Part shown: positions 35,114 to 44,285 of the stretch, piece by piece | Layout: every line of letters begins with the position of its first letter | Numbering within the stretch: the first letter of the stretch is position 1 | From: Criblamydia sequanensis CRIB-18 | GTDB taxonomy: Bacteria; Chlamydiota; Chlamydiia; Chlamydiales; Criblamydiaceae | NCBI RefSeq assembly: GCF_000750955.1 | Contig: NZ_CCEJ010000004.1 | Coordinates: 186,001-250,000, forward strand | DNA: 64,000 nt | Reading direction: 5' to 3' | The notes under the pieces: generated by a model | Seen by the model: only the letters and a program-made list of their open reading frames with translations | The model's database searches: none | Told to the model about the DNA's origin: nothing | Translations under genes and position numbers: made by a program

Positions 35114-36229
35114 ATGACAATAGATAAGACTTATTTTTCAGAAGAGGATTATCTTCCTTCTCCTCAATCCATTAAAGAAGAAATCCCTCTCTCGGCTGAA
35201 TGCAAAGAATCTATCAATGCCCATAGAAAAGAGATTGAAGCTATTTTAAGTGGAAAAAGCAATTCTCTTTTACTCATTGTAGGTCCCTGTTCTATTCATG
35301 ATGAATCCTCAGTCCTTGAGTTTGCAAAACGTCTAAAAAAATTAAAAAATGAAGTTTCTGACGTCTTTAAAATTGCAATGCGTGTCTATTTTGAAAAACC
35401 AAGGTCGCTTTTAGGTTGGAAAGGTCTTCTTTATGACCCCGGACTTGATGGCTCTCATGACATTGCAACAGGTCTTCGAAAAACAAGATCCCTTTTAAAA
35501 AAAATTGCAGAATTGGATATCCCGATTGCAGCCGAGTTTTTAAATGGGGTGACAGCTTCCTATTTAAGCGATTTTGTCTCCTGGGGATGCATAGGAGCCA
35601 GGACTTCCGAATCTCAGGTTCATCGGGAACTTGCATCTTCTTTGCCCATGCCGATAGCTTTTAAAAATAGCACAGATGGCAATATGCAAATTGCGGTTAA
35701 TGGAGCTCAAGTAGCAAGGGCGCCGCATACCTTTATCTCTATTTCAGAAACAGGCCGGGTCGTTCGTAAAAAATCCTCGGGAAATCCTTTTTCCCATATT
35801 GTTTTAAGAGGAAGCACGACTCTTGGCGCGAATTATTTCCCGGAATCGGTTGAAAAAGCCTTAAATCTATTAAAAGAGGCTGACTTAAATGAAAGCCTCC
35901 TTATCGATTGCTCTCATGGGAATTCGAGCAAACAACATCTCGGTCAAATCACAGTTTTCCAGTCTGCTTTAAGCCAAGTGAAGCAAGGCAGAATAGAAAT
36001 TAAAGGACTTATCCTTGAAAGTCATCTTCATGAGGGGCGTCAAGATTTGCCCGATTCTTTAAATGAGTTGAAATATGGCGTTTCTTTAACGGACCCTTGT
36101 TTGGATTATGAATCTGCTGAAACGCTTATCAACCAAGGCTATCGCTTTCTTAAAGGAGATAAGCCTGAATTTACTTCATGGAACGATTGTGAAACCTCAT
36201 ATCAAGAGCCAAATCTCATATATAATTAA
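35114..36229 (+). CDS. aroG: 3-deoxy-7-phosphoheptulonate synthase (class I)
   Basis: DAHP synthase condenses phosphoenolpyruvate and erythrose-4-phosphate, the first step of the shikimate pathway. The 371-aa product shows VGPCSIHDE (metal Cys), MRVYFEKPRSLLGWKGLLYDP, AAEFLNG, GARTSESQVHRELASSL, AFKNSTDG, VLRGST and DCSHGNSSK. All are features of the AroFGH type I-alpha group (about 350 aa). Which aromatic amino acid inhibits it is not evident. The probable lipoprotein gene follows closely, as recalled for Chlamydia CT382/CT382.1. Confidence 0.96.
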   Translation: MTIDKTYFSEEDYLPSPQSIKEEIPLSAECKESINAHRKEIEAILSGKSNSLLLIVGPCSIHDESSVLEFAKRLKKLKNEVSDVFKIAMRVYFEKPRSLLGWKGLLYDPGLDGSHDIATGLRKTRSLLKKIAELDIPIAAEFLNGVTASYLSDFVSWGCIGARTSESQVHRELASSLPMPIAFKNSTDGNMQIAVNGAQVARAPHTFISISETGRVVRKKSSGNPFSHIVLRGSTTLGANYFPESVEKALNLLKEADLNESLLIDCSHGNSSKQHLGQITVFQSALSQVKQGRIEIKGLILESHLHEGRQDLPDSLNELKYGVSLTDPCLDYESAETLINQGYRFLKGDKPEFTSWNDCETSYQEPNLIYN

Positions 36230-36251
36230 AGCTTTTCAACTCTTAAGTCTA

Positions 36252-36680
36252 ATGACTGTATTTTCTTGCACAAGATCCCCTTTTCAAGTGCATCTTGAAT
36301 ATATTAGCAAAGAGCAGCTTGCAAGCTATCATGTCGGAACGCCTGATCCAAGGCTTGTATTGATGCCTGTCGGACAAAGAGTAGTCATTCAGTGGCGTCT
36401 TGAAGAACCTATTTTTGATCTGGGAACATGGAAAATTGCGCTTTATTTTAGATATAAAAATCAAACAGAAGGTTTTTCTGAAATCTTTTTAATTAAATCT
36501 CGCGGCCAACATATCTTTGAGCTTGCCGATGAGCAATATTTTTCAACCTGCGGAATTCTGGCATGGAAAGCTGAGTTGATCAAAGATGACGAGGTTATGC
36601 TCGTTAAACAGCATCTTTTGTGGACACGACTAATTGAGTTTGAAGACCCGAAAGTGGCTGACGAATTTAAGTTCGATTAG
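36252..36680 (+). CDS. probable lipoprotein or secreted protein downstream of aroG
   Basis: From the ATG at 36252 the product is 142 aa, starting MTVFSCTRSP. The codons just upstream read AFQLLSLMTVFSC, which would make a good lipoprotein signal (lipobox VFSC), but no standard start codon lies close by. The open frame continues up to an ATG at 36108 inside aroG. Either a rare start (ATT/ATA near 36222-36225) or the nested ATG may be used. The mature part is beta-rich (RVVIQWRLEEPIF, WKIALYFRYK). I recall a similar small lipoprotein after aroG in Chlamydia; the function is unknown. Confidence 0.7.
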   Translation: MTVFSCTRSPFQVHLEYISKEQLASYHVGTPDPRLVLMPVGQRVVIQWRLEEPIFDLGTWKIALYFRYKNQTEGFSEIFLIKSRGQHIFELADEQYFSTCGILAWKAELIKDDEVMLVKQHLLWTRLIEFEDPKVADEFKFD

Positions 36681-36690
36681 GACCTAAGAC

Positions 36691-36729
36691 TACCCGTGAT
36701 TAATTTAGCTAATCACGGGTAACCATTTT
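36691..36729 (+). terminator. rho-independent terminator between the lipoprotein gene and atpK
   Basis: A 12-base perfect stem, TACCCGTGATTA (36691-36702) with TAATCACGGGTA (36710-36721), has a 7-base loop. ATTTTTA follows on the plus strand and overlaps the atpK stop codon. The genes converge, so the hairpin may also end the V-ATPase transcript, though no T-run is present on that side. Confidence 0.85.
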
Positions 36730-37151
36730 TAGATGATAAGAAGCGCGAACACAAGCGCAAAAAGCGCAAAAGATTCAATAATACCAATCGCTGCAAAGCA
36801 TTTTCCAAATACGGCAGGTTGTTTTGCAGAGGCTTGGATGCCGGTGGCACAAGCCATTCCTTGATAAATAGCTGATACCATGATAGCAGCTCCCGAACCT
36901 AAGCCAATGGCAATGGCAGATAAAGGCGAAAGAGTTCCATCTTGAATTGCCCGGCTCATTAAAAGCATAAGGATAAATCCATAGATAACCTGAGAAGATG
37001 GGGCTGCAGCCATACCGATAAACTTACCATGTCCTTCCTCAACTCGGCTCATGACAGCATGAGAAGCCATGCCGGCAATACCGCAACCGATGCTGCTTCC
37101 GATGGCAGCAAGTCCTAAGGCCAATGCAGGCCCTGCCATATCAAAATTCAT
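36729..37151 (-). CDS. atpK: V-type ATP synthase subunit K (proteolipid)
   Basis: The 140-aa rotor-ring protein has four membrane helices in two hairpins. The first hairpin carries APSSQVIYGF with Gln in place of the carboxylate, and the second has IYQGMACATG and GIIESFALF with the single essential Glu. Compared with E. hirae NtpK, the Na+ ligand positions T64/Q65, Q110 and E139 correspond to S/Q, Q and E here, and the Tyr that caps the site is also present. This indicates Na+ specificity by homology. It is the last gene of the operon. Confidence 0.95.
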   Translation of the reverse strand: MNFDMAGPALALGLAAIGSSIGCGIAGMASHAVMSRVEEGHGKFIGMAAAPSSQVIYGFILMLLMSRAIQDGTLSPLSAIAIGLGSGAAIMVSAIYQGMACATGIQASAKQPAVFGKCFAAIGIIESFALFALVFALLII

Positions 37152-37171
37152 TTTTGTAGCTCCTAATTCAT

Positions 37172-39088
37172 TTATTCAACTTTTATATTTTCTAATGGAC
37201 GGAACGGTTTTCCGCCTCCGTAAAAGGAATAGTGGTACCATTCCAAGAAATTAAGACGAAGCCCGTGAATAACCCCGCCCATTATAGCCAAAGCAATGTT
37301 GATCACATGCCCGAGCAAAATAATGAAAATTCCGGCTATAAAAAATACCGATCCGGCAAGTTCATTGACTGTAGAGCTGACTATTCCTCCGGCAAGCCCA
37401 AGGGCATAAAGACGAAGATAAGAAAGAATATCAGCAAAAATTTGTACGAGGGTCATTATCTCAAGCATTCCCATCAACTTATTTTGAATTAAGCTTAAAA
37501 AGACGGCAATAGCCGTGCCGCTACCAAGCAAAATAAGACCATTTGTAGCTAAGCTGCCCCGATCAAAACCGGCAAGGTAATTAAGCATAGAGGGCGTCTT
37601 CAAATATTCAGGGAAATAAAGATACCCGCCGATAATTGCTAAAATCCAACCAAACCAGGCCCAATTTCTATCAATATAGCGGGTCATCGACAAAATAATG
37701 TGGATAATACCGATTAAAAGAGCCAATTCCGCCAAAATGCCATTGGCTGTTTTGTCAAATAGCGGATGGGAGATAACCCCTCTTAAATCTTCACTTTTAG
37801 TGGCTTCAATAATCTTTCTCGGGTCTTTCAAGTTAGCCGTTTGAGGATGGGTTTTTACCCATTCTTGATACGTTTCATCTTTCGTTTCCCATTGAAAAGC
37901 TATTTTCTTTTCTGTGAGCTTTGTGATTAAGGAAACTTTTCTAATCGGGCTCTCAAGCGAAATGGGTATTCCAAAGAAAGAGGTTGTCATAAGTCCCCAG
38001 ACAATGCAGGCTCCGGCAAGGATGAAACTCAATTTCATAAGGCGTTTTGGCAAATCCCTTGTCGGTTTATAGCGATATTGAACGTAGAGGCTTGCGCACA
38101 AAAGTATAAGTCCATAGCCGCCATCTCCGACAATAAAAGCAAAAAACATGGCAAAGAAAAGTAAAACCCAAGCAGAAGGGTCTCGATCGATAGGAGAGGG
38201 AGTATCATAAATATGAACTAAATCCTCTCCAATTTTATTTAAGCCTCGATTCTCTAAATAAGTCGGTATAACGTCATTTGCTTCAATGGCGACTTCTTCA
38301 TAATGAATATTTAGCTTATCGGCGATGGATTGAAGTTCTTTTACTTTATTTTTAGGAACCCATCCCGTGACCGCGAAAAGGAGGCCATTTAACTCATCTT
38401 GAGAAATTGATTCGGCAGACTTAAGGTGGAACGAATTTAATTTATAGGTTAAATCATGATGAAGAAGGGTGTTATATTTAGAATAACTTTTTAATTTTTC
38501 CTCAAGAGAAACTAATTCTTTTTCAACTTCATGTTTTCTTTCTAAAAGCTCATCCACAGGCCTATCGATTTTCATCTCGATCATATTATCAAAGGTTCTT
38601 TTTTCCTTTGAGATAGAGATAAAATAATTAAGTCCCATATCTGTGCCGATATAAATGACGTCTTCCGGCAGATCCTCCCGACCTATTTTTTTTGAGGAAA
38701 AGAATTGGATGTGGCGGCGCCCTTTTTTTTCTATAAACTCAATATCTTTAAGGGAAAACTTTCCAAAAGGGGCTACACGCGCAATTTCCAAACGAAGGGT
38801 TCTAAACTCTTCTTCTTTTTTTTCTTTTTCATGCTTAAGGTTAAGGATAGCAGAGACAATAGAGTCAGCTTTTGAATCGTCCGTAAGCTCTTCTTGCTCG
38901 GCAACAGGAAGCCCGCGTAAAACCTTAATGGCTTGAAGGATGCGCTGTATGTTTTCGGGAAAGTCCTTCCCTCTTTTCTTTGACGCATCAATAAAATCGA
39001 TAATGCCAAGGTCTTGAGCCTTTTCAAAAAAGGTTTTCTTGAGATCGATTGGACCTATAAATAAAAACTTTTTAACATCTATTCGCAT
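37172..39088 (-). CDS. atpI: V-type ATP synthase subunit I
   Basis: The 638-aa subunit a/I has a soluble N-terminal half (about 1-290, with coiled-coil segments such as LNLKHEKEKKEEEFRTLRLE) and a C-terminal half of about seven membrane helices (from SAWVLLFFAMFFAFIVGDGG onwards). LSYLRLYALGLAGGIVSSTVN contains the conserved Arg that faces the rotor glutamate. It forms the ion path with subunit K and the stator attachment. It starts 5 bases after atpD and is followed by atpK after 20 bases. Confidence 0.95.
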   Translation of the reverse strand: MRIDVKKFLFIGPIDLKKTFFEKAQDLGIIDFIDASKKRGKDFPENIQRILQAIKVLRGLPVAEQEELTDDSKADSIVSAILNLKHEKEKKEEEFRTLRLEIARVAPFGKFSLKDIEFIEKKGRRHIQFFSSKKIGREDLPEDVIYIGTDMGLNYFISISKEKRTFDNMIEMKIDRPVDELLERKHEVEKELVSLEEKLKSYSKYNTLLHHDLTYKLNSFHLKSAESISQDELNGLLFAVTGWVPKNKVKELQSIADKLNIHYEEVAIEANDVIPTYLENRGLNKIGEDLVHIYDTPSPIDRDPSAWVLLFFAMFFAFIVGDGGYGLILLCASLYVQYRYKPTRDLPKRLMKLSFILAGACIVWGLMTTSFFGIPISLESPIRKVSLITKLTEKKIAFQWETKDETYQEWVKTHPQTANLKDPRKIIEATKSEDLRGVISHPLFDKTANGILAELALLIGIIHIILSMTRYIDRNWAWFGWILAIIGGYLYFPEYLKTPSMLNYLAGFDRGSLATNGLILLGSGTAIAVFLSLIQNKLMGMLEIMTLVQIFADILSYLRLYALGLAGGIVSSTVNELAGSVFFIAGIFIILLGHVINIALAIMGGVIHGLRLNFLEWYHYSFYGGGKPFRPLENIKVE

Positions 39089-39092
39089 AAGC

Positions 39093-39722
39093 TTAATGCA
39101 CGCTTTTTAACTTAGAGAGGAGTTTTCTTTGTTCAATTTTATTTTTGGCTTTTTTAGCTCTGGCTACAGCCGCAAGGTCTTGATCGCCTAAAAATACTTT
39201 TATCTTTTTAATGTTGGCAAAAGCTTCCGGGATAAGGACTTTTTCAAAAAGATTGACCCTTATTGAAACTTCCCGAAGCTCTTTTTCAAGCGCTTGCTTT
39301 TTTTCTTCAGCTATTTCAAGCCTTGCTTTTTGCTCAGATACTTTTCTCATTCTAGCAATAGCCGGATCTACCCAAACAGGGGCTTCAAACAAGCTATACT
39401 CGAAGGGAGCAAATTCAATATTTTTAAAAACGGGAACTTCCACTCCTGCAATATTATCATAGCCTTTTTCTACCGCTTGAATTTTGGCAGCTTCTTGAAG
39501 ATCGATAGATTCAATATCGGTAAAAAGCGCCGAAAACGATTGGACATCTTTGTAAAGCTTTTCAAACTCGGACTTTAAAGTTTGAAGCTCTAATTTTGCT
39601 TCTTGCACTTCCATTTGCAGTAAAGCTTTTTTTAATTGCAGGGTCGGCAAGTACTTTTTCAAAAGATCTAAGCGTTTTTCTTCGGCTCTTAAAGAATTTT
39701 TTGTAAGTTTTATATCTGCCAA
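39093..39722 (-). CDS. atpD: V-type ATP synthase subunit D
   Basis: The 209-aa subunit D is the central rotor shaft. It is an antiparallel coiled coil: LTKNSLRAEEKRLDLLKKYL and LKKALLQMEVQEAKLELQ at the N-terminus, and RVNLFEKVLIPEAFANIKKI near the C-terminus, all typical for the family. The start is a TTG with AGGA six bases upstream. It lies 8 bases after atpB. No subunit F (NtpG) gene is seen in this operon. Confidence 0.94.
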   Translation of the reverse strand: MADIKLTKNSLRAEEKRLDLLKKYLPTLQLKKALLQMEVQEAKLELQTLKSEFEKLYKDVQSFSALFTDIESIDLQEAAKIQAVEKGYDNIAGVEVPVFKNIEFAPFEYSLFEAPVWVDPAIARMRKVSEQKARLEIAEEKKQALEKELREVSIRVNLFEKVLIPEAFANIKKIKVFLGDQDLAAVARAKKAKNKIEQRKLLSKLKSVH

Positions 39723-39730
39723 GACAGGTC

Positions 39731-41047
39731 CTATGAGTTTAAGGCTTTTTCTTTAGGCCAATATTTTTCAACAAGCTTTTCTTTTATTCCGACCTCTTTT
39801 GGATCAAAACACTCGGCTAGTGTCTCCCAACCTAAATCAAGCGCTTCTTCAAGAGTATAGTTCACTTCAAGATTCATCATCCTATTTTCAAAAAGATAGG
39901 AATAAGCAAGAAGCTTCTCATCCCATTTTGAAAGCTTAAAGCCCATGCTTTGACGCTCTCTTGCCTTTTTGGATTCCGCATATAGACGGATCATGGCATT
40001 TGCAAGGTCTCCATGATCTTCCCGGGTCGTCTTTCCGATCACGTTTTGCTTTAATCGGGAAAGGGAGCCGAAAGGGTCAATCCTTCCGCCATGCAAATAA
40101 AATTGGCCTTCCGTGATGTAGCCGGTATTATCCGGAATCGGGTGAGTCACATCATTTCCGGGCATTGTAGTCACTGTGATAATCGTAATAGAGCCGCTTC
40201 CATCAATTGAGACGGCTTTCTCATAACGAGACGCCAAATCGGAATATAAAGAGCCCGGATAGCCGCGATTAGAAGGGACTTGATCCATTGTAATGGCAAT
40301 TTCTTTAATGGAATCTGCAAAAGCTGTCATGTCAGTTAAAAGGACTAGGACATTCTTATCATCTATGGCAAATTTTTCTGCGGCTGCAAGAGCTAAGTCC
40401 GGCACAAGAATACATTCTACCGCCGGGTCAACAGCGCGATGAACAAACATCACCGTCTTATTTAAAGACCCTGCCTGCTCGGCATTATCAATAAAGGCTT
40501 GATAGTCTGCAAAAGTTAGACCCATTCCCCCAATAATAACAACATCCGCATCTGTTTGGTTAGCTATCCTCATGAGCAAATTATTGTAGGGCTCCCCGGG
40601 AATTGAGAAAATAGGGATTTTCTGGGATTTCACAAGACAGTTAAAAACATCGATCATCGGAATGTTTGTCCGAACCATCTCTTTTGGAACAATACGTCTT
40701 GTAGGATTAAAAGAGGGCTGACCTATATCAATTTTTTCACCAACAATGCTCGGGCCGCCATCAATTGGCTCTCCTGTTCCTTTAAGCCTTCTTCCAAGCA
40801 AACTTTTTCCATAAGTCCCTTGCATTTGCCTTGAAAGAAAAGTGACTTTGTCCCCGGTTGAAATCCCTCTTGTGTTTTGAAAAACTTGCAAAGTCACTTC
40901 ATCTCCGTCAATTCTTAAGACAGAAGCATAAATGTTTCTCCCATCGCTTAAGTCAATTCTTGCAAGTTCGCCGAGCCCCACATCTTTTGCCCTGACTTTT
41001 ATGAGGTTTCCCCTCATATCGTGAATTCTATCATAAACTGTTTTCAT
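39731..41047 (-). CDS. atpB: V-type ATP synthase subunit B
   Basis: The 438-aa non-catalytic nucleotide-binding-like subunit shows the start [50 protein letters not shown] in place of a canonical P-loop, and [16 protein letters not shown] and [21 protein letters not shown]. This is the normal V-type B pattern. It alternates with subunit A in the A3B3 head. A 42-base spacer separates it from atpA. Confidence 0.96.
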   Translation of the reverse strand: MKTVYDRIHDMRGNLIKVRAKDVGLGELARIDLSDGRNIYASVLRIDGDEVTLQVFQNTRGISTGDKVTFLSRQMQGTYGKSLLGRRLKGTGEPIDGGPSIVGEKIDIGQPSFNPTRRIVPKEMVRTNIPMIDVFNCLVKSQKIPIFSIPGEPYNNLLMRIANQTDADVVIIGGMGLTFADYQAFIDNAEQAGSLNKTVMFVHRAVDPAVECILVPDLALAAAEKFAIDDKNVLVLLTDMTAFADSIKEIAITMDQVPSNRGYPGSLYSDLASRYEKAVSIDGSGSITIITVTTMPGNDVTHPIPDNTGYITEGQFYLHGGRIDPFGSLSRLKQNVIGKTTREDHGDLANAMIRLYAESKKARERQSMGFKLSKWDEKLLAYSYLFENRMMNLEVNYTLEEALDLGWETLAECFDPKEVGIKEKLVEKYWPKEKALNS

Positions 41048-41089
41048 ACTATTAAAAGACCTTTTTTCTTAAGGATGGGCCAACACATT

Positions 41090-42871
41090 TTAGTCATTCT
41101 TATTTAATAAAGTTTCAATTTCTTCCATATGAGAGTAGTATTCAGCTGATTTGAAAGGAAGATAGTTTAGGTTTTTAATTTTTGTCTGAAGTAGAAGGAA
41201 GTACTCTCTTGCTTCATCATGAGTTTTAAAGAAGAATGGCTTTTCAAAAATTCGCTGTATCAAGCCAAAAAGAGGCACCTGTCTCTCCATTGGGCAGTAA
41301 GCATCAATTTTATCAAAGGCATTTTGCTGCAAGTAGCAAAAGTCGTAGAGTTCCCCTTTAAGATAGGTGACAAGATCTTCAAGAGCTGTTCCCTCTTCAC
41401 CGACGACCGCCATTCGCTTTCCGATTTCGTCCCCTTTTTTCAGGAAGTAAAGGGCTCTTTTCACAGCCTTATCCCATCCTTCCATTTGAGAGGATAACTC
41501 TTCTGAAACATCTTCAATATAAGAAGACCAGGAAATCAAAGGGTCGATAGCAGGATATCTTCTGGAATCGGATCTTTCTCTTGATAATCCAAGAAAAGCG
41601 CCAACGACAGCTAAGGTAGACTGTGTGACCGGCTCTTCAAAGTTTCCTCCGGCAGGCGACACCGCGCCGCCTACTGTCACAGACCCATTTTTCGGGGTTT
41701 GCTTAAGTTCAAGAACCCCGGATCTTTCATAGAATTCAGCAATTCTTGAGGCTAAGTACGCGGGAAACGCTTCTTCCCCCGGGATTTCTTCAAGGCGACC
41801 TGACATTTCACGAAGCGCTTGCGCCCAACGTGAGGTTGAATCCGCTAAGAGTAGTACATCAAGACCCATTTGGCGATAGTATTCAGCAATCGTCATTCCA
41901 AGATAAATTGAAGATTCTCGCGCTGCAACAGGCATGGAAGAAGTGTTGCAAATGATTACAGTTCTTCGCATTAAAGACTCGCCTGTATGGGGATCTGTTA
42001 AATGCGGAAACTCCTTTAATATCTCAACGACCTCGCCCGCTCTTTCACCGCAGGCGCAAACAACTACAATATCCACGGTCGAGTACTTTGAAAGGTGGTG
42101 TTGAAGAACCGTTTTACCGGCTCCAAAAGGCCCTGGAGTGCAGAAAGTTCCGCCTTTCATCACAGGAAACTGCGTATCCAAAATACGAAGACCCGTTTCC
42201 ATCATCTTTTGGGTTTTTACTTTCTCGCCTTGTTGCAAAGCATTTTTAATGGGCCATTTCTGGACCATTGTGATCTCATGGAGCTTTCCGTCTTGGCCTC
42301 TGATTTTAGCAATTACTTTGTCAACTGTATAAGAACCTGCGGGAGTAACCCACTCTACTTTATATTGCCCATAAAAAGAAAAAGGAACCATGATATAATG
42401 GTGAAAGCGCTCTTCCATTGTCACGCCAAGAAAATCGCCTCTCCTCACCGTGGCGCCAACTTCCACCTTCGGTTCAAAGTCCCAATGCTTACTTCGATTT
42501 AAGGCATTGAGATAAATCCCCCTTGGAAGAAAAAGACCGGCTCTATCAGCTACATCTTCAAGAGGGTTTTGCAAGCCGTCAAAAACTGAGGTTAAAAGAC
42601 CAGGCCCAAGTTCTGCTTCCAGCAAGTGCCCGGTAAAACTCACTTTCGTTCCAAGCTGAACCTCTCTAGTATCTTCAAAAACTTGGATTTTCACTTCTTT
42701 ACCGGCAATTTCAATCACTTCCGCTTTTAAGCCAAGTCCATTTAACTCGACCATGGCAACTTCACCTTGGCGAACAGAACCTTCAAATTCAACTTGCAGA
42801 AGGTTACCGAAAGCTTTAACGACAGTTCCTTTGGCATGGCTTGATTTTTTTTCTTCGCTTACTTGAGTCAT
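41090..42871 (-). CDS. atpA: V-type ATP synthase subunit A (catalytic)
   Basis: The 593-aa catalytic subunit carries the P-loop GPFGAGKTVLQH, CACGERAGEVVEIL with the catalytic Glu region, LADSTSRWAQALREMSGRLEEIPGE split over conserved motifs, and the long non-homologous insert before the P-loop that distinguishes V-type A from F-type beta. It hydrolyses or makes ATP with subunit B. The start overlaps the preceding DUF2764 gene (ATGA). It is highly similar in layout to Chlamydia AtpA. Confidence 0.97.
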   Translation of the reverse strand: MTQVSEEKKSSHAKGTVVKAFGNLLQVEFEGSVRQGEVAMVELNGLGLKAEVIEIAGKEVKIQVFEDTREVQLGTKVSFTGHLLEAELGPGLLTSVFDGLQNPLEDVADRAGLFLPRGIYLNALNRSKHWDFEPKVEVGATVRRGDFLGVTMEERFHHYIMVPFSFYGQYKVEWVTPAGSYTVDKVIAKIRGQDGKLHEITMVQKWPIKNALQQGEKVKTQKMMETGLRILDTQFPVMKGGTFCTPGPFGAGKTVLQHHLSKYSTVDIVVVCACGERAGEVVEILKEFPHLTDPHTGESLMRRTVIICNTSSMPVAARESSIYLGMTIAEYYRQMGLDVLLLADSTSRWAQALREMSGRLEEIPGEEAFPAYLASRIAEFYERSGVLELKQTPKNGSVTVGGAVSPAGGNFEEPVTQSTLAVVGAFLGLSRERSDSRRYPAIDPLISWSSYIEDVSEELSSQMEGWDKAVKRALYFLKKGDEIGKRMAVVGEEGTALEDLVTYLKGELYDFCYLQQNAFDKIDAYCPMERQVPLFGLIQRIFEKPFFFKTHDEAREYFLLLQTKIKNLNYLPFKSAEYYSHMEEIETLLNKND

Positions 42872-43647
42872 TTTGCTTCCTTCAATAGGCTGTCCAAAAT
42901 TTTCAGACCTTGTTCTTGATTTAATTCATTCCACTTTTCAACAAAGAAAAGACGGGCTACATAACCTAATAGGCTATCTATAGAGAAAAGTTCCACCCCT
43001 TGCATCTCTTGGATTTTTTCAAATTTCCATTTAAGAAAGTGCTGCTCTAATTTGATAGGGTCTTCACCGTACTCTTCAAAAATAGATTTTAATTCAATGT
43101 ACTTGTCGGGCGGCTCAAAAGATGGAGCATCTTTTTGGGAAATAATCTCAGCTACGATTTCATCATTCGGGTCTTCAAATTGAAGTTCATTAATCAAATC
43201 TCTATTATAGCGTTTGGCTCGAAAAGCCATCATCACAAGGCGAGACTCTCTTTCGAGCTGTAAAAACTTCCTTAAAAATCCGTCATTTTTTGAAATTTCT
43301 TCGTCGAAAAAAACAGCTAATAGCTCGGAGAAGTGTTTCAACCTCTCGTCGGTATTTTCATACTTTTCCAAAAAATTATAGACATAGTCAGGAAACCCGG
43401 TTCTTGTCAAAAGAGCTTCTTCAAGTTCATTTTCATTGAAGTTTCCTTTTTCCCCGATTTTTTCTTCCTTCCAAAAAGAGCGAAGGTAATAAAGATCAAT
43501 TAGCCGACGAAGGACTTGCAGTTTCTTTTGATCTTCTTTTGAAAGGTTTGTTTCAAGATAAACGACTAGCTCCTTATAGCTCATTTCCGGGATTGTCCCG
43601 AATTCGAGAGGAGGTAAAAGAGATCCTAAGAAAAAATACTGGGTCAT
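42868..43647 (-). CDS. DUF2764 protein, putative subunit C analogue of the V-ATPase
   Basis: The 259-aa, mostly helical soluble protein occupies the place of subunit C in the operon. It starts MTQYFFLGSLLPPLEFG, a DUF2764 (PF10962) hallmark, and has ESRLVMMAFRAKRYNRD in its middle. The family is found only with V-type ATPases of Chlamydiae, Spirochaetes and Bacteroidetes as I recall, and is thought to replace subunit C (rotor cap). Overlaps of ATGA type join it to both neighbours, so expression is tightly coupled. Confidence 0.85.
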   Translation of the reverse strand: MTQYFFLGSLLPPLEFGTIPEMSYKELVVYLETNLSKEDQKKLQVLRRLIDLYYLRSFWKEEKIGEKGNFNENELEEALLTRTGFPDYVYNFLEKYENTDERLKHFSELLAVFFDEEISKNDGFLRKFLQLERESRLVMMAFRAKRYNRDLINELQFEDPNDEIVAEIISQKDAPSFEPPDKYIELKSIFEEYGEDPIKLEQHFLKWKFEKIQEMQGVELFSIDSLLGYVARLFFVEKWNELNQEQGLKILDSLLKEAK

Positions 43648-44285
43648 TCTTTATCCGCTTTAGTTTGGAAAATTAATTCTCTAAAATCTTTAGGGGTATA
43701 AGATGAGATCAGTTCTTTTAGGGATTGATCCGTAACATCAAAAGTGATTTCCTTACCTAGAAGTTTTATCTTAACGCCGCCTTCAAACTCCCCTAAGGAA
43801 ATCGGTCCGTTTTCTAATTTTTTTAAAGCATGATCCGCAAGATGCATTACGACTTCTTTACTTGGAACTTCTTTTGGAATAATAACTTCAAGTTTTGAGT
43901 GAATGCCTTCTTTTTCTAACGCCGAAACAAGGGCTTTAATAATTTTTGCAATCACATCAGGCTTTTTGGAATAGGCTTTTACTTGAGAGTCTAGCTCTTT
44001 ATCAAAAATTTCATTTAACACTGCTTGCTTTAGAGCTTCGATGCTTTGCGATGAAGCCTGCAAAAGAGAAGATTTAAAGACATTTCTTTCTTTTTCTATG
44101 GCTTGCCGGCCTTCCTGAATAAGTCTATTTTTTTCTTTTTCACCTTCGGCAATAATTTTTTTAGCTTTTTCCTCAGCGTCTCTAATAATTTCTTTGGCAA
44201 GCGTTTCTGCAGGCTCAAGCGTTTCTTTCTTTAGCTGATCACTGATTTGCTGAATTTTATCTTGTGCATTATCAAATGTTTTCAC
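43644..44285 (-). CDS. atpE: V-type ATP synthase subunit E
   Basis: The 213-aa stator subunit begins with a long charged helix (ETLAKEIIRDAEEKAKKIIA, GEKEKNRLIQEGRQAIEKER) and ends in a globular domain containing GEFEGGVKIKLLGKEITFDV. This matches subunit E, which links the A3B3 head to subunit I as the peripheral stalk. It is the first gene of the operon. A dedicated G/H partner is not encoded here, so either another protein or E alone forms the stalk. Confidence 0.93.
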   Translation of the reverse strand: MKTFDNAQDKIQQISDQLKKETLEPAETLAKEIIRDAEEKAKKIIAEGEKEKNRLIQEGRQAIEKERNVFKSSLLQASSQSIEALKQAVLNEIFDKELDSQVKAYSKKPDVIAKIIKALVSALEKEGIHSKLEVIIPKEVPSKEVVMHLADHALKKLENGPISLGEFEGGVKIKLLGKEITFDVTDQSLKELISSYTPKDFRELIFQTKADKE

